DNA of 64,000 nt. It comes from Craterostigma plantagineum. Lineage: Eukaryota; Streptophyta; Magnoliopsida; Lamiales; Linderniaceae. Where the stretch lies: positions 62,001 to 126,000 of the forward strand of contig JAPQWV010000728.1 in assembly GCA_027422505.1 (NCBI GenBank). The letters run 5' to 3'. Numbering within the stretch: position 1 is the stretch's first letter; every line of letters starts with the position of its first letter. The notes under the pieces are model-generated. The model saw nothing but the letters and a program-made list of their open reading frames with translations, did not search any database and was not told where the DNA came from. Both the position numbers and the translations under genes were made by a program. Positions 1 to 11,593 of the stretch are shown here, one piece after another.

Positions 1-2697
1 AACAGAATATCGTAACATCAACGCCATGTCTAAATTAAATAACTAAGCTTGAAACAATGTAATTCGACTAGGCTATTTGGATGTAGACCCTAATTTGCCC
101 AACTAGGTATCTAGGAAAAGTTTGTATTTAATTATAACACATAGAGTTCAATCATTGAAGCCCCAGGCCGCCCCATTGAAGCCCCAGGCCGCCCTAGACC
201 GTAAGAGGGTCAATATGTGGTAATTCGCTGCTAAATTCAAGGTGTTCAGCAGTGAATTGTCCCGGCCAGCACCATCCCCCTTCATCAATAACCATGCTTA
301 ATCGAGCATCAAGTGGTAGATCCGTTGCCATTGGACCTCGTGGAAATCGTTCAATAAGTGGAACAGTGGAGAGCCACGGATCCAGCCAAAGAAGCGAGTT
401 CTCCCCGTTACCCACCCGACATTCTACCAATGGTCGTATTGTAGATCGTATCTTAAGGAGCTTATTCCAACTCCACGCTGCTGTAGGTGACAGTCTAAGG
501 TCCAGAGTGATTTATTCATCAATCTAGTATGTAGAATCCATTGCGCCCAAATAGAGGATTCACCCCACTTCAATAGTCGCCAAAGCTGTCCCAGAAGAAG
601 AACACGATTATCAGTCTCTATGGATCGAATTCCCAAGCCTCCTTCCGTCACAGGGCAGCACACATCATCCCATGCAACCTTAGATGTAGTTCCCCTCCAT
701 AAGAATTTCCGGACGCGCGCTTCTATGTCTCGGATGACGCCCTTTGGGATAAGGAAGACACCCGCCCAATATATGTGGAACGCCAAGAGGATGGACATAA
801 TAAGTTGTACACGACCCACATATGATAATGACAAATTCAGCCATGATCCCAACCGACGATCAATACTTCGGATCAGTGGTGCACAGTCTTGTATAGTTAA
901 GCGCGATGTGATAAGTGGGACCCCCAAATAGCGTACGGGCAGCTCTCCTTCCGAGAAACCCATAACCTCTTGTATCATCGACAGCCTTTGAGCTCGCCGT
1001 GAGACGAACATCGCGCTTTTTTGCACATTTGCATGCAAACCCGACAATAACGCAAAATGATCAAGCCCATCTTTAAGTATACGCACCGAAACAGCGTCCG
1101 TATGCGAGAATAATAGAAGGTCATCCGCAAATGTAAGCATATATAATTCCGTAGGTTCACATCGCCAATGATATTGGAAACCGCTGTTTCCCGGAATTCG
1201 TGAGGTAAAAATACCATGGAGAACATCCATTACCAACGTGAAGATATATGGGGAGATCGGGTCACCCTGTCGAAGTCCGCGCTTCCCCGCAAAAAACCCT
1301 TCCGCTCGCCCATTAATGTTAATTGAGAATATCGTAGTGGTGAGGCAGCTTCGAATCCATTTAATATAAGTTGGGTGGAAATTAAGGTTCTCAAGCATGA
1401 CCAGAATGAAGTCCCATTCTACCCGATCGTAGGCTTTAGCAAGATCGACTTTGAAAGCTACCCTTTCTGGGAGGCTTTTGCGTTTGTAGCCATGGCAAAT
1501 TTCCTGAGCCAACAAGATATTGTCAGAGATTCTCCTTCCTGGAATAAACGCCATTTGTGTTGGGTGCACCAAATCTCCCAAACAGCCTTTCATCCGCTCC
1601 GCTAGAATTTTCGATATCACCTTGTATAAGACGTTACAACATGAGATAGGTCGGTAATCAGCTGCTCGTCGTGGCACATCCCCTTTCGGTATAAGCGTGA
1701 TTAGCGTACTATTGAGCTCTTTCAAAAGATGCCCTGTTCGAAAGAATTCCATGATCGCATGTGTAATTTCACCTCCCATTATATCCCATGCAGCTCTATA
1801 GAAGGCCGAAGTGTATCCGTCGGGGCCTGGCGCTTTGTCCTCGCCAATGGAAAACAATGCCGTCTTGACTTCACTCGGGGTGACAGGTCGGATCATATGT
1901 ATAGCATCAGTATCTGTCAGCCTCCGTGGAAAGTAATCCACCAGATCCGCCGCCTGGATAGGGTTCACACGGGATGATTCCCCAAGCAGCTTTTTGTAAT
2001 ATCGAACTAGTTCGTTGGCCACCTGTTCTTCCCCATCTGCTACGACCCCATTCTCGTCTTCAAGATAGAACCTGGAACTAATAAACCTATGAACTTATTT
2101 ATGCATAAAACCTGCTTGTTAAAGTAAGAGGCGTACCTTTGTAGAGCTTGACTTTGATTTATGTTATGTGAATCTTCCCTTCCTTTTCCTAGCCTTCGTT
2201 GAACTATTCTTAGGGTTTTTACTACATGACTAGTACTACTAAGAAATCTTGATATACTTCAAATAATCAAAAGTAGAGTTGATGGGACATGAAGCAACGT
2301 AGCTTTCCCCATGCTTAAGTAATTCAAGTTTATCCTAGTAATTGGGCCCTCGTAGAATTGGGCCCACGTAGAGATTCATGTTAGCCCACTTGTCCTAACA
2401 ATTAAAATTTTATTACTATTAGTGCTAAAATCGCATGGTCGTAATTCTCCAATAGCTTTGCATCTAAAAATTTCTCCTACCATAATTATATACCTTGTAA
2501 AATTGTTCCTAAATCCCAACTCAATTTCCTACTTACCAGTCACTGGTAGCACATAAACTCATATAAAATTGTATCACATAAAGCATGAAATCATGTAGAC
2601 ACGTAATACCATAAAATGAGTATCATGCAGTCAAGTAAGTCATATAATATGTATGCATATTTAGTGGCCGACTTACTTACAGGACTTGAGTATTAAA
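1..2697 (-). repeat. Element A, 3' LTR (left, cut by window edge, interrupted)
   Basis: This is the 3' LTR of minus-strand gypsy element A. Positions 1-190 match 8361-8535 of the right LTR, and 2075-2697 match 9464 to the end of the right LTR. The inner boundary is set by the polypurine tract that starts at 2698. The segment equivalent to about 8536-9463 of the right LTR is missing and a LINE fragment occupies its place. By eye the first 170 bp differ from the right LTR at roughly one base in ten, so the insertion is old. The outer end lies outside the window. Confidence 0.85.
191..2074 (-). pseudogene. LINE (L1-type) ORF2 fragment, reverse transcriptase
   Basis: On the minus strand an open frame runs from 2074 to 424 and reads as a non-LTR reverse transcriptase: the APGPDG motif, the LIPK and DYRPISCCN blocks, the AYDRVEW block, GLRQGDPISPYIF, and the catalytic FADD near 1107-1136. 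A frameshift near 475-490 moves the frame to 194-430, which continues the C-terminal region typical of plant L1 ORF2 (GNG...LW.DPWL). The endonuclease domain is absent because the fragment begins just upstream of RT. No poly(A) tail and no TSD are visible, so both ends are truncated. It sits inside the LTR of element A and cannot be autonomous. Confidence 0.9.
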
Positions 2698-2716
2698 TCC
2701 TCCCCCCTTAAAAGGG
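2698..2716 (-). other. Element A polypurine tract
   Basis: On the minus strand this is a purine run (AAGGGGGGAGGA type) directly before the left LTR, where plus-strand DNA synthesis would be primed. The same tract occurs at 33491 in element B and, slightly changed, at 39864 in element C. Confidence 0.75.
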
Positions 2717-2794
2717 ATTTCGCCCCCGAAATCAGGTAGGGAGAAATAGTTCAGGGTAACAATTTCTCATATCGTCTTCCCGTTCACACGTAGC

Positions 2795-4260
2795 TTATTT
2801 CATGGACTGATTCTGCCATGGAACTTTCACTAACGGAATTTCTTTATTCCGTAATCTTTTCACCTCGTATATGAGAACCTCTACTGGTCGCTCCTTGTAA
2901 CTCAGGTCCGACTTAAGATATTGATAAAGGACTTCGGTATTCAACATGTGGCTTGGATCTGCGATGTATTTTCGCAGCGTCGATATATGGAAGACATCAT
3001 GAACTTGAGCTAATGAACTTGGTAGTACTAGTTGATAAGCTACTTCGCCGACTTTCCCGAGTATCCGAAATGGTCCGATGTGTCTCGGGCTCAACTTACC
3101 CTTCTTCCCAAACCGTTTTACAACTTTCATGGGGGATACCTTCAGACACACATGGTCTCGAATTCTAATGGCCTACGCTTTTGATCTATGTAGCTTTACT
3201 GTCTGCTTTGAGCCGTTTTCATTTGTTCTCGTATATGAGCAATGACTTCGGTTATTTCTTGCACTAGGTTAGGGCCTAGTATTGCTCTCTTCAACCTCAT
3301 CCCAATGGATTGGAGATATACACTTGCGCACGTATAAAGCCTCGTATGGAGCCATGCCAATTGTTGCGTGGTAACTGTTGTTGTAAGATAAGTCAACCAA
3401 ATGGAGGTATCGGCTCCAATTTCCTTTGAAATCGAGTACGCAGGCTCTCAACATGTCTTCTAACGTCTGGATGGTTCGTTCAGACTGCCCATCTGTTTTG
3501 TGGATGATAGGCAGTACTGAAGGATAACTTAGTTCCCATGGCCTTCTGTAAACTTATCCAAAATTTGGATAAGAATCTCGAATCACGATCGAAATTGATC
3601 GAGATTGGGACTCCATGGAGTAGTACTATTTCTTGGATGTACAATTCTGCGTATCGTTTCATGGAAATATTGAATTGATAGGCAGAAAGTGGGCAGATTT
3701 GGTCAATCGGTCGACGATGACCCATATAGCATCGTGGCCTTTTACTGTCTTTGGCAAGCCGACGACGAAGTCCATTGTAATGTGATCCCACTTCCATTCG
3801 GGTATGGGTAGGGATTGTAACTCCCTGCCGGTCGTTGGTGTTCTGCCTTTACTTGCTGGCATGTCAGACATTGACTTACAAAGGTTGCTATGTCCCTTTT
3901 CATCCCTGGCCACCAATAGTTACATCGTAAATCCCTATACATCTTCATTGCTCCGCGGTGAATAGAGTACACCGTGACATGTAGTTCCTTCATAATTGTC
4001 TTTCGAAGCTCCTTGTCATTAGGGACATATAGTCGATTTCTGTAGTGCAGACTCCCATCTTCTCCTATCTGGAAATCGAATGGTCTTTGTTCTGGTTGCA
4101 TTTCCTTGACCTTTGAGTACAGTTCATCGTTTTCCTGCGCTTTCGTGATCTGTTCCATTAGTGTTGGTCGAAGGGTTAGTGCTGCTAGTCTTGTTTCAGT
4201 CTCACCCATTGGTATTAGTTCCACTTCGAGCTGTTGTAATTCTGTGCTTACGGTTTTGCG
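2795..4260 (-). pseudogene. Element A integrase region of pol (broken)
   Basis: Minus-strand pieces spell a Ty3/gypsy chromovirus integrase. The H2C2 zinc-binding part lies at about 3840-4000 (two His, then CLTC). The catalytic core has the DRLTKSAHF and [11 protein letters not shown] blocks. The C-terminal part, at 2795-3151, carries the GPFRILGKVG and HDVFHISTLRKY blocks that precede the tail. The third catalytic residue (Glu, in a DGQSERT context near 3470-3480) is still encoded but in a different frame, after a small indel at about 3500. Several frameshifts and stops break the reading. Integrase would join element cDNA to the host genome, but this copy cannot make it. Confidence 0.85.
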
Positions 4261-5640
4261 GCTTAGTGCATCCGCAACTACATTTACCTTCCCCGGGTGC
4301 TAACTAATTACACAGTCGTAGTCTTTGACCAATTCGAGCCATCGTCGTTGTTGCATGTTCAACTCCTTCAGAGTGAAGAAGTATTCTAGGCTGTGGTCTG
4401 TAAAGATCTCACATCATTCGTAATATAAGTAGTGTCTACAGATCTTGAGAGCGAAAATTGCGGCGGCAAGTTCTAAGTCATGCGTTAGGTAATTCTTTCA
4501 TCTTCCTTGAGCTGCCGTGAGGCATACGCGACTACGTTCTTTGATGCGTCACTGTAAACAGAAACTCCTTTCGGTCCCCGTGGGTATCGTTAGAACTAAG
4601 GTCGAAGTGAGTCCTTTCTTAAGTTCCTGGAAGCTCTGCTCGCAAGCATCGTCCCACCTGAATGGAGTATTTTTCTTTGTCATCTTTGTCAGGGTTGATG
4701 CAATCTTTGAGAAATCCTTGATGAACTTCCTGTAGTATCCGGCTAATCCAAGGAAACTTCTCACTTCAGTTATGTTTGTTGGCTGAGGCCAATTAATAAT
4801 CGCCTCGATTTTACTGGGGTCGACGGAAATTCCAGCTCATGAGATCACGTGCCCCAGAAATACGACTTGATCGAGCCAGAACTCGCATTTCTTAAATTTC
4901 ATGTATAGTTGTGTTTCTCGTAATATCTCCAAGACCTCGGATGTTGTTCATGCTCCTCTTTTGTCTTTGAATAAATGATGATGTCATCGATAAATACGAT
5001 GACACATTTGTCCAAAAACGGCTTGAACACACGATTCATCAAATCCATGAACGTGCTGGTGCATTGGTCAGCCCAAAAGGCATGATCAAGAATTCGTAAT
5101 GTCCATAGCGAGTGCTAAAGGCCGTCTTCGGGATATCTTCTTCTCGAATCTTCAGTTGGTGATACCCGATCGCAAATCTATCTTCGAAAATACTGTTGCG
5201 CCTCGAAGTTGGTCAATAAATCATCAATTCTTGGGAGGGGGTACTTGTTCTTGATCGTGATCTTGTTCAGTTCTCTATAATCGATGCAGAGCCGCATCGA
5301 TCCGTCATTCTTCTTAACAAATAAACGGGTGCTCCCCGGGGTGAAAAGCTTGGCTGAATGAACCCTTTCTGCAATAGTTCATCCAGTTGCTCTTTCAATT
5401 CCTTCAGTTAAGGTGGAGCTAATCGGTATGGTGCTTTAGAAATTGGTGGAGTCCAGGGACTAAGTCGATCGTGAACTGAATCTCACTATCTGGCGGAAGT
5501 CCTGGCAAATCTTCAGGGAACACATCGGGAAATTCTCGTAATACCGGGACTTCTAATTTCGGGGGTGAACATTCTTCTGAGGTCATTGCAAATACGAGGT
5601 AGGCTTCACGTTCTTCCCTGATTGGACGTTGTGCCTTCAT
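4261..5640 (-). pseudogene. Element A reverse transcriptase / RNase H (broken)
   Basis: Minus-strand fragments contain RNase H and RT blocks. The RNase H end ADALSRK lies at about 4250-4280. The RT connection block [20 protein letters not shown] lies at 4549-4764. The catalytic FIDD region is at about 4975-5000, but its frame is broken by single-base changes. The CIDYRELN block is near 5260-5300, and the region before RT ([21 protein letters not shown]) is at 5419-5640. There is a frameshift about every 200-300 bp, so the gene is dead. Order and spacing are those of a gypsy pol: PR-RT-RH-IN. Confidence 0.82.
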
Positions 5641-5699
5641 CGCGGAAATTTTGAGAATTTTGCTGCTCTTACCAGATCCCGTGAAGGTGAAGGGGTTGG

Positions 5700-7117
5700 T
5701 ATCTGGTAGGTTAAAGATTACTTTCTTATGGTTACAATAAATACTGCTCCATTCTTTGATAGCCAGTTCATTCCAAGGATCACTTCGTAATCTTTCATTG
5801 GAGTGACTATCAGGTCGACGGGCAGGGTCCTATTGTCAACTACCACTGGGCTTTTGCAGAATTTGATTGGTTCGCGTCGTAGCTCCATGAGGGATGGTAA
5901 CATAGTATTCATAATCAACTAGGTCAGGTGTAATCCCGAGTCTCGCCACGTAGTTAGTAGATGCAAATGAATGTCTAACTCCTGAATCAACTAGTATGCA
6001 TGTCGGAGTTGAATGGATAAGAAGAGTACCTGCCACTACAGATGGGTTGTTCTCCGTCTGTTCTGAAGTTATCGTGTACACTCGAGCAGGTACCGTAGGT
6101 GGCCTGGCTTGGACTGGTGCTTGACTCCCAGGTGCAGTTCGCGGGCATGCTTCGGAAAAGTGTCCTATCTTGCCACACTTGAAACAAGTTGCATTCTGTG
6201 AACAGTAGACGCCCAGATGTTGTCGTGTACACTGTGGGCATATTGGTATGGTCTGCGGAAGTCTCCCCTTATAAGTACTGGGTCGTTGTGGTGGTGTGGG
6301 CTTGTTCTAAAAGTTGAGCTTCACATTCTTTGGGACGAATTGTTTCTTCGGGTTGCCTCCACCGCAATTCGGTCCTTACACAAATTTCTTTTCGCCTCCT
6401 GTTCCCGAGTGATCCGGATCTCAGCTTGCTCCGCCATTAACGCACATTCTGCTCCTTGAGCATAGGTAGCTGTTGCGATCCTGCCATGTTCACGTCCTGA
6501 TACAGTTTTGGCTTCGGACCTTCCATAAAACGTTCAACCTTCAATGCATCGGTGCTCACCATGTGAGCTGTTCGAATTTTTTGATATATTCGGCTACATT
6601 CATTGGGCCCTTGCGTAGATTGATGCATTCATTCATCCTTTGGGCTCGAACGGAAACGGTAAAATACTAGCTTCGAAAAAGTTCTTTGAACTGGTCCCAT
6701 GTCATTGTGACAGGATCTTCAAAGGCGAGGATTGTATCCCACCAATGACCTGCACTTCCTCTCTGTAGGAAGGCAGCACATAAAACTTTCTCATCTCCCG
6801 AAATCCTACTATACTGGAACATGCTTTCCAGCATTCTCAGCCAATCTTCAGCTGCTGTAGGGTCAATGGCATCTTCGAACGTTGGGGGATTGAGTTTGCG
6901 AAATTTTCCCAACTATTTCGACTCTTTCAGCCTGAGACGGTCCACTACTAGACGGTCCGCCCGTGTTAGGTTGCTGCATCATCTCTTGAATTTGAGTGGA
7001 TTGTTGTCGCACTAGCTCCGTAAGTTGAAGAATCACCGTATCTCGATTATTAGTAGGAGTTGCGGGTCGCTTGCCCTTATCCGCACCCCCACTACCTTCT
7101 CGTCTTGTTCTACCCAT
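5700..7117 (-). pseudogene. Element A gag and protease (broken)
   Basis: The gag start is at 7117 on the minus strand (MGRTRREGSGG), followed by a glutamine-rich helix (LTELVRQQSTQIQEMMQQ). The retrotransposon gag domain (LNPPTFEDAIDPTAAEDWLRMLE) is at 6667-6912. A CCHC zinc knuckle near 6140-6190 has all four ligands (CFKCGKIGHFSEAC). The aspartic protease follows at 5836-6081 with the active-site DSG intact (ILVDSG), then a DLIVTPMKDYEVILGMNWL block. At least three frame breaks separate these parts. B, C and E carry the same order. Confidence 0.82.
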
Positions 7118-7249
7118 TTTCTCTTATACCTTTAAGGCCAATAAATTATGCACATACGAAATTCATATAAACATGAAACTTACTAGCAAGGCCGCGTGTG
7201 TGCTTTTGAGTATGTGTACATGGACAATCTACAGAACTTGTAACCGAAA

Positions 7250-7261
7250 GCTCTAATACCA
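7250..7261 (-). other. Element A primer binding site (tRNA-iMet)
   Basis: Read on the minus strand, this 12-mer is TGGTATTAGAGC. It is complementary to the 3' end of initiator-methionine tRNA with one mismatch (TGGTATCAGAGC is perfect). It lies 2 bp inside the LTR edge at 7264 and so fixes the element as minus-strand. Confidence 0.85.
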
Positions 7262-7263
7262 CC

Positions 7264-10200
7264 TGTGGCACCCCTGGCTACTACCACCATTCTTGTTACT
7301 AATTTAAGTGACTGCATGTAATTTACGAAAATAATAGCTATGAAAATGCGTACAAAATTTTTCCTTTTATACACAAGAGTTCTTTCTGTACATTACAAAA
7401 TATTCCTAGGAAGTAATCACATAGGAGAGTGCGCATGCGTGTTCCAAAAATAATCTATCGGTCAGCCACTCAGGTCGCATCCATGTACACACTGCTACGT
7501 CAAAAGTCCTCCGAGAAGCTTCAAAATTTGGCCTCGCCATCGTAAAGATCACGTACCGTGATCCCGTGAACCTACAACACATAAATGAGTGAATGAGCTT
7601 ATAAAGCTCAGTAAGTGAAAGCCATGTATGCCATGCACGTGTCCTAGTTTGCAAAGTTACCCGCGCCAATGCTTTCTAGACCTCATATTTTTCTTGCCTT
7701 GTCTTGTCATGTAGGGCCCTCGGCTATCTTGCGATGCACCATCATGGAGCTCGAATCCACAAGGGATAAATAAATATATAAGTGGCAATACCTACTCATG
7801 GGAGGCTAACCCTAGGGCGCCTTTTCTGTCCCAAGGTGGTTTCATACGCCACGCGGACACTTCATACTGGTAGCCTATTCTGAGGTAGTCAACACCAGAG
7901 GTACCCTCGGTGTTGCTTATTCCCTCGCTCGCATCCTCCAGGTTCCACGTTCCACCATGAGGTCATTTGCCCTAAAATCATGTCTTCTCTTGAACATGTA
8001 ATGTCTTGAAGGTAACGACATAAGATGACACCGTGGTAGCATAGAAGAGCCATGACTCAACTGTGAGTCGACATCAGTCGCCCATATCGATGAATATTTA
8101 TCGCTCTCAGGCGATCGTATATCTTGCACGCTCTCGTATCCTGCCTTTAGTACTAAACGTGCGTGCATATGAACGTGTCATGAATATGCATGTCATGTAA
8201 CGTAAATAATTCACATAGGAAATCACATAGTATCATAGAGGCACATAAACACATAATTCATGCACATACAATTATGTGTTGTAGTTGGGACTTCCACTTA
8301 CTTGTCGTCCAAGCTTATATGACTTACTGCGTTGAAACTCCTTACTTCGTGACCGTTAAACAAAATATCATAATGTCAGCGCCATGTCTAAATTAAATAA
8401 CTAAGCTTGATAAAATTTAATTCGACTAGGCCATTTTGCTGTAGACCCTAATTTGCTCAATTAGGTATCTAGGTAAAGTTAGTATTTAATTATAACACGT
8501 AGAGTTCAATCATTGAAGCCCCAAGCCGCCCGATTGAAGCTCATGGAGTTTCCTACATTCGACCGATCCTTCATGTACTAAGGCCCACTTTCAATCGATT
8601 ATGTGAGTGACATAGGGTTAGGTTTCGACCGATTATAGTGATATTTGATTCAAGGATCGCCCAATTTGTTGAAACCCACATTCGCTTGATTTGCCGAGTT
8701 GGAGGCTTAGTTTCGCCGTTTCATGACGTCACTCACTATTGGGTCGCCCATTTTAAATACTCATAGTTCTAGTTACGCCCGATTCTTCACCTGCCATGTC
8801 TCAGATTCACTTTTGTCGTGTCCTTCCCAACCAATCGCCCGATTGGCCTTATATGTGGAGATCACCAATCGCCCGATTTCATGCATGGATGTCTCACTTT
8901 TGTCGTGTGCTTGCGTCATCATCTCATCGCCCGATTGGTCTTGTTTGAGATCACATTCGCCCGATTGAACTTCGTCATGGCGTCTTCACTTTGGGTCGAA
9001 TTCTCCATGGCTCAAGATCGCCCAATTCTATGCCTTGAAAACTCACTTCGCCGAGTTTTTCCATTACCAAGTTATTTTATTGGTTGGCTCTTAAATCGCC
9101 CGAAACTTCATGCATGGGATTCCACATTCGACCGATTATAATAAAACTTAAAGGTTGGTATCGAGTCAGGTCAAGACTAAGGAAACCCTATTTTGGTCGA
9201 AACCCTGAGTTCATGGTTTAAATCACCCGAAAGTTCATATACCTTGCTACCTTCGATCGAAACTTGCCTACTTCTTCAAAATCCTGATTTCTAATCTTTC
9301 CAAACGTAACCATAAATTTAATTTCTCATGTTAGTATGATTTATACTTAAAACCCTAAAATCAATTACTTAGCATAAAATCGTTGTTCTCCTAGAAAACT
9401 ATTCTACTTTTGGAAAGCAGTACACTCTATTTCTCGTTCTCACCCTTTAAATTCGTAGGCTTTGAACTAATAAACCTATGAACTTATTTATGCATAAAAC
9501 ATGCTTGTTAAAGTAAGAGACATACCTTTCTAGAGCTTGACTTTGATTAATGTTAAGTGAATCTTCCCTTCCTTTTCCTAGCCTTCATTGAACTATTTTC
9601 TCACTTAAGGTTTTTACTACATGAACTAGTACTACTAAGAGATCTTGATATGCTTCAAAGTATCAAAGTAGAGTTGATGGGACATGAAGCACGTAGCTTT
9701 CCCCATGCCAGTGGCGGACCCAGCCCATTGGGCATGGGGGGTCAAAACTTTTCGCCCAACTCAATTAATACCTGGCCTATATTCAAAAATAAAATAAATT
9801 GCTCATTTGGGGGCTCGAACCTGGGTCTTCTCAATCATGATCTTCACTTGGGGGGTCGAGCCACTGGGACACTTTTCAGAAATTTTTTTGCATATATTAT
9901 ACTTATCATCCTTGCGGTTGGGGGACTTGACCCCCCAAGGATGTGCATGGGTCCGCCCCTGCATGCTTAAGTAATTCAAGTTTATCCTAGTAATTGGGCC
10001 CTCGTAGAGATCCAATTTAGCCCAGTTGTCCTAACATTTAAAATTTTATTACTATTAGTGCTAAAATCGCATGGTCTTAATTCTCCAATTGCTTTGCATC
10101 TAAAAATATCTCCTACCATAATTATATACCTTGTAAAATTGTTCCTAAATCCCAACTCAATTTCCTACTTACCAGTCATCCTGGTAGCACATAAACTCAT

Positions 10201-10335
10201 ATAAAATTGTATCACATAAAGCATGAAATCATGTAGACACGTAATACCATAAAACGTGTATCATGCAGTCACGTAAGTCATATAATATGTATGCATATTT
10301 ATTGGCCGACTTACTTACGGGACTCGGGTATTACA
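7264..10335 (-). repeat. Element A, 5' LTR (right)
   Basis: The LTR begins TGTGGCACCC and ends GGGTATTACA, so it has TG...CA ends. It is 3072 bp, or about 2.81 kb without the 253 bp TIR element and its duplicated 5 bp at 9709-9966. It is homologous over its length to the LTRs of element B. A stretch at about 8540-9260 is crowded with short CpG words such as TCGCCCGATT and TTCGCCGAG. LTRs of 2-3 kb with an iMet primer site and a gag-pol order fit the Tekay/Del group of chromoviruses. Confidence 0.88.
9709..9961. mobile_element. 253 bp non-autonomous TIR element in LTR A
   Basis: The ends are CAGTGGCGGACCCA on the left and, read inward on the other strand, CAGGGGCGGACCCA on the right. The 5 bp CATGC flanks both sides (9704-9708 and 9962-9966). 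The left LTR of element A near 2310-2320 has the empty site with a single CATGC, which confirms an insertion. CAGTGG-type ends resemble hAT elements, but those usually make 8 bp duplications, so the superfamily is open. It carries a pol III B-box-like GGTTCGAGCC on the minus strand and no ORF that looks real. Confidence 0.75.
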
Positions 10336-11540
10336 AAAAGGGGGAGAAGATGGTGCAAATCAAGGTGGTGCAACTTTTACTGGCAGTACAAAAGGAACTT
10401 CGACAGGGGGAGCTAAAACTAAAACAGAAAGAATCTGAACAGGAGAATGCATTTGAATTTCTGATCCTTATTAATTTTGCATGCCTGATAGAGTTTTATG
10501 CTTTTGTGCATGCTAATTTGCTTCTCTGACATGATTGAGTGTTTAGTTGCCTGACCAATGTTTAGTTTTTGCAGATTTAATATTGGAACCTTGGACGGCT
10601 TTGAATTAATTTCTAGTACTTTGTTATATTTACTCTAACCACATTTGATTCGTTTTTTGTTGAGTATATTTTTTGCCATCCGGGGGAGTTTTGGCACGTA
10701 AAATTAGGGGGGGATTTCTTCCTCTCCAAAAAGGGGGGAGATGATGCAGAAGAAGAAGCCAGGATGACTGAAGCTTCTGGTGGACTAATCTAAGTGGATG
10801 TGCACAGGTTTTGGGAAGGAAGGCAAAAAAGGGAGAGATGATAAAAAAAAATAAAAAATTTGTCTTTTATGCCCAAAATAACTGGTACCAACAATAGAAG
10901 ACATGAAGATATTGTTACCCAAAATAGGATATTGCATCTACCATAAATAGAAGATATGAGATCAGTCATTAACTTGAGAAGATTCGAACGCAAATATTTA
11001 CTATATTTTGGAAGTTCTTCGAGGAGATATTTTAGGAGATTCTCAAGCGACCTTTTACCAATTCAAATGGGAGCCAAGGCCTATAAACAAAGGAGATTTC
11101 GAGCTGCCAAAGATGAGCTTTGCACGAGAAACTTTAGAGAGCTTTAACGGAGTAACTTTTGAGAAGAGCGAAACGCACGAGATATATGAGCGAACGAGAG
11201 AAAATTCATAACGAGAGATCGTTCATTATTTTGCTTAGCTTTATTCTTTTCCTTTGAGTCTAGAGTCTAAGACGTAAGCTTCTAGGACAGGTTTAGAATC
11301 TTTAGATTCGTTTTAGGCATGAGCTTACTATCGTCGATAGTTGTTCTTTTTGTAATCCGTTTTTATAGTGGAATTTTGCCATGAGGCTCGCAGCAAGTTG
11401 AATAACTTGCTGCACAATTTTAGATCTCGTGTCAATCATTTTTCAGTACTAAGTTTCTAATTATATCCGCTCTGCGAAACGTTTCCGCTGTGCGTCCTGT
11501 GCTGTGTTCAGTGTTACCTCAGCATGAGAGTCAACATTTA
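10336..11540 (+). mobile_element. Probable 3' remnant of a Ty1/copia (SIRE-like) element
   Basis: A short frame from 10331 (KGGEDGANQGG...) stops at about 10435. It is followed by sequence with two polypurine blocks, at about 10725-10745 (AAAAAGGGGGGAGATGATG) and 10824-10841. These look like the 3' end and PPT of SIRE/Maximus-type copia elements. The next 700 bp (about 10860-11540) have the texture of an LTR. No second LTR or coding core is present, so this assignment is by resemblance only. Confidence 0.35.
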
Positions 11541-11593
11541 CGTCATCAGTTTATAACTAACTTAATATACATCCATATCGGGACCACTTCATA

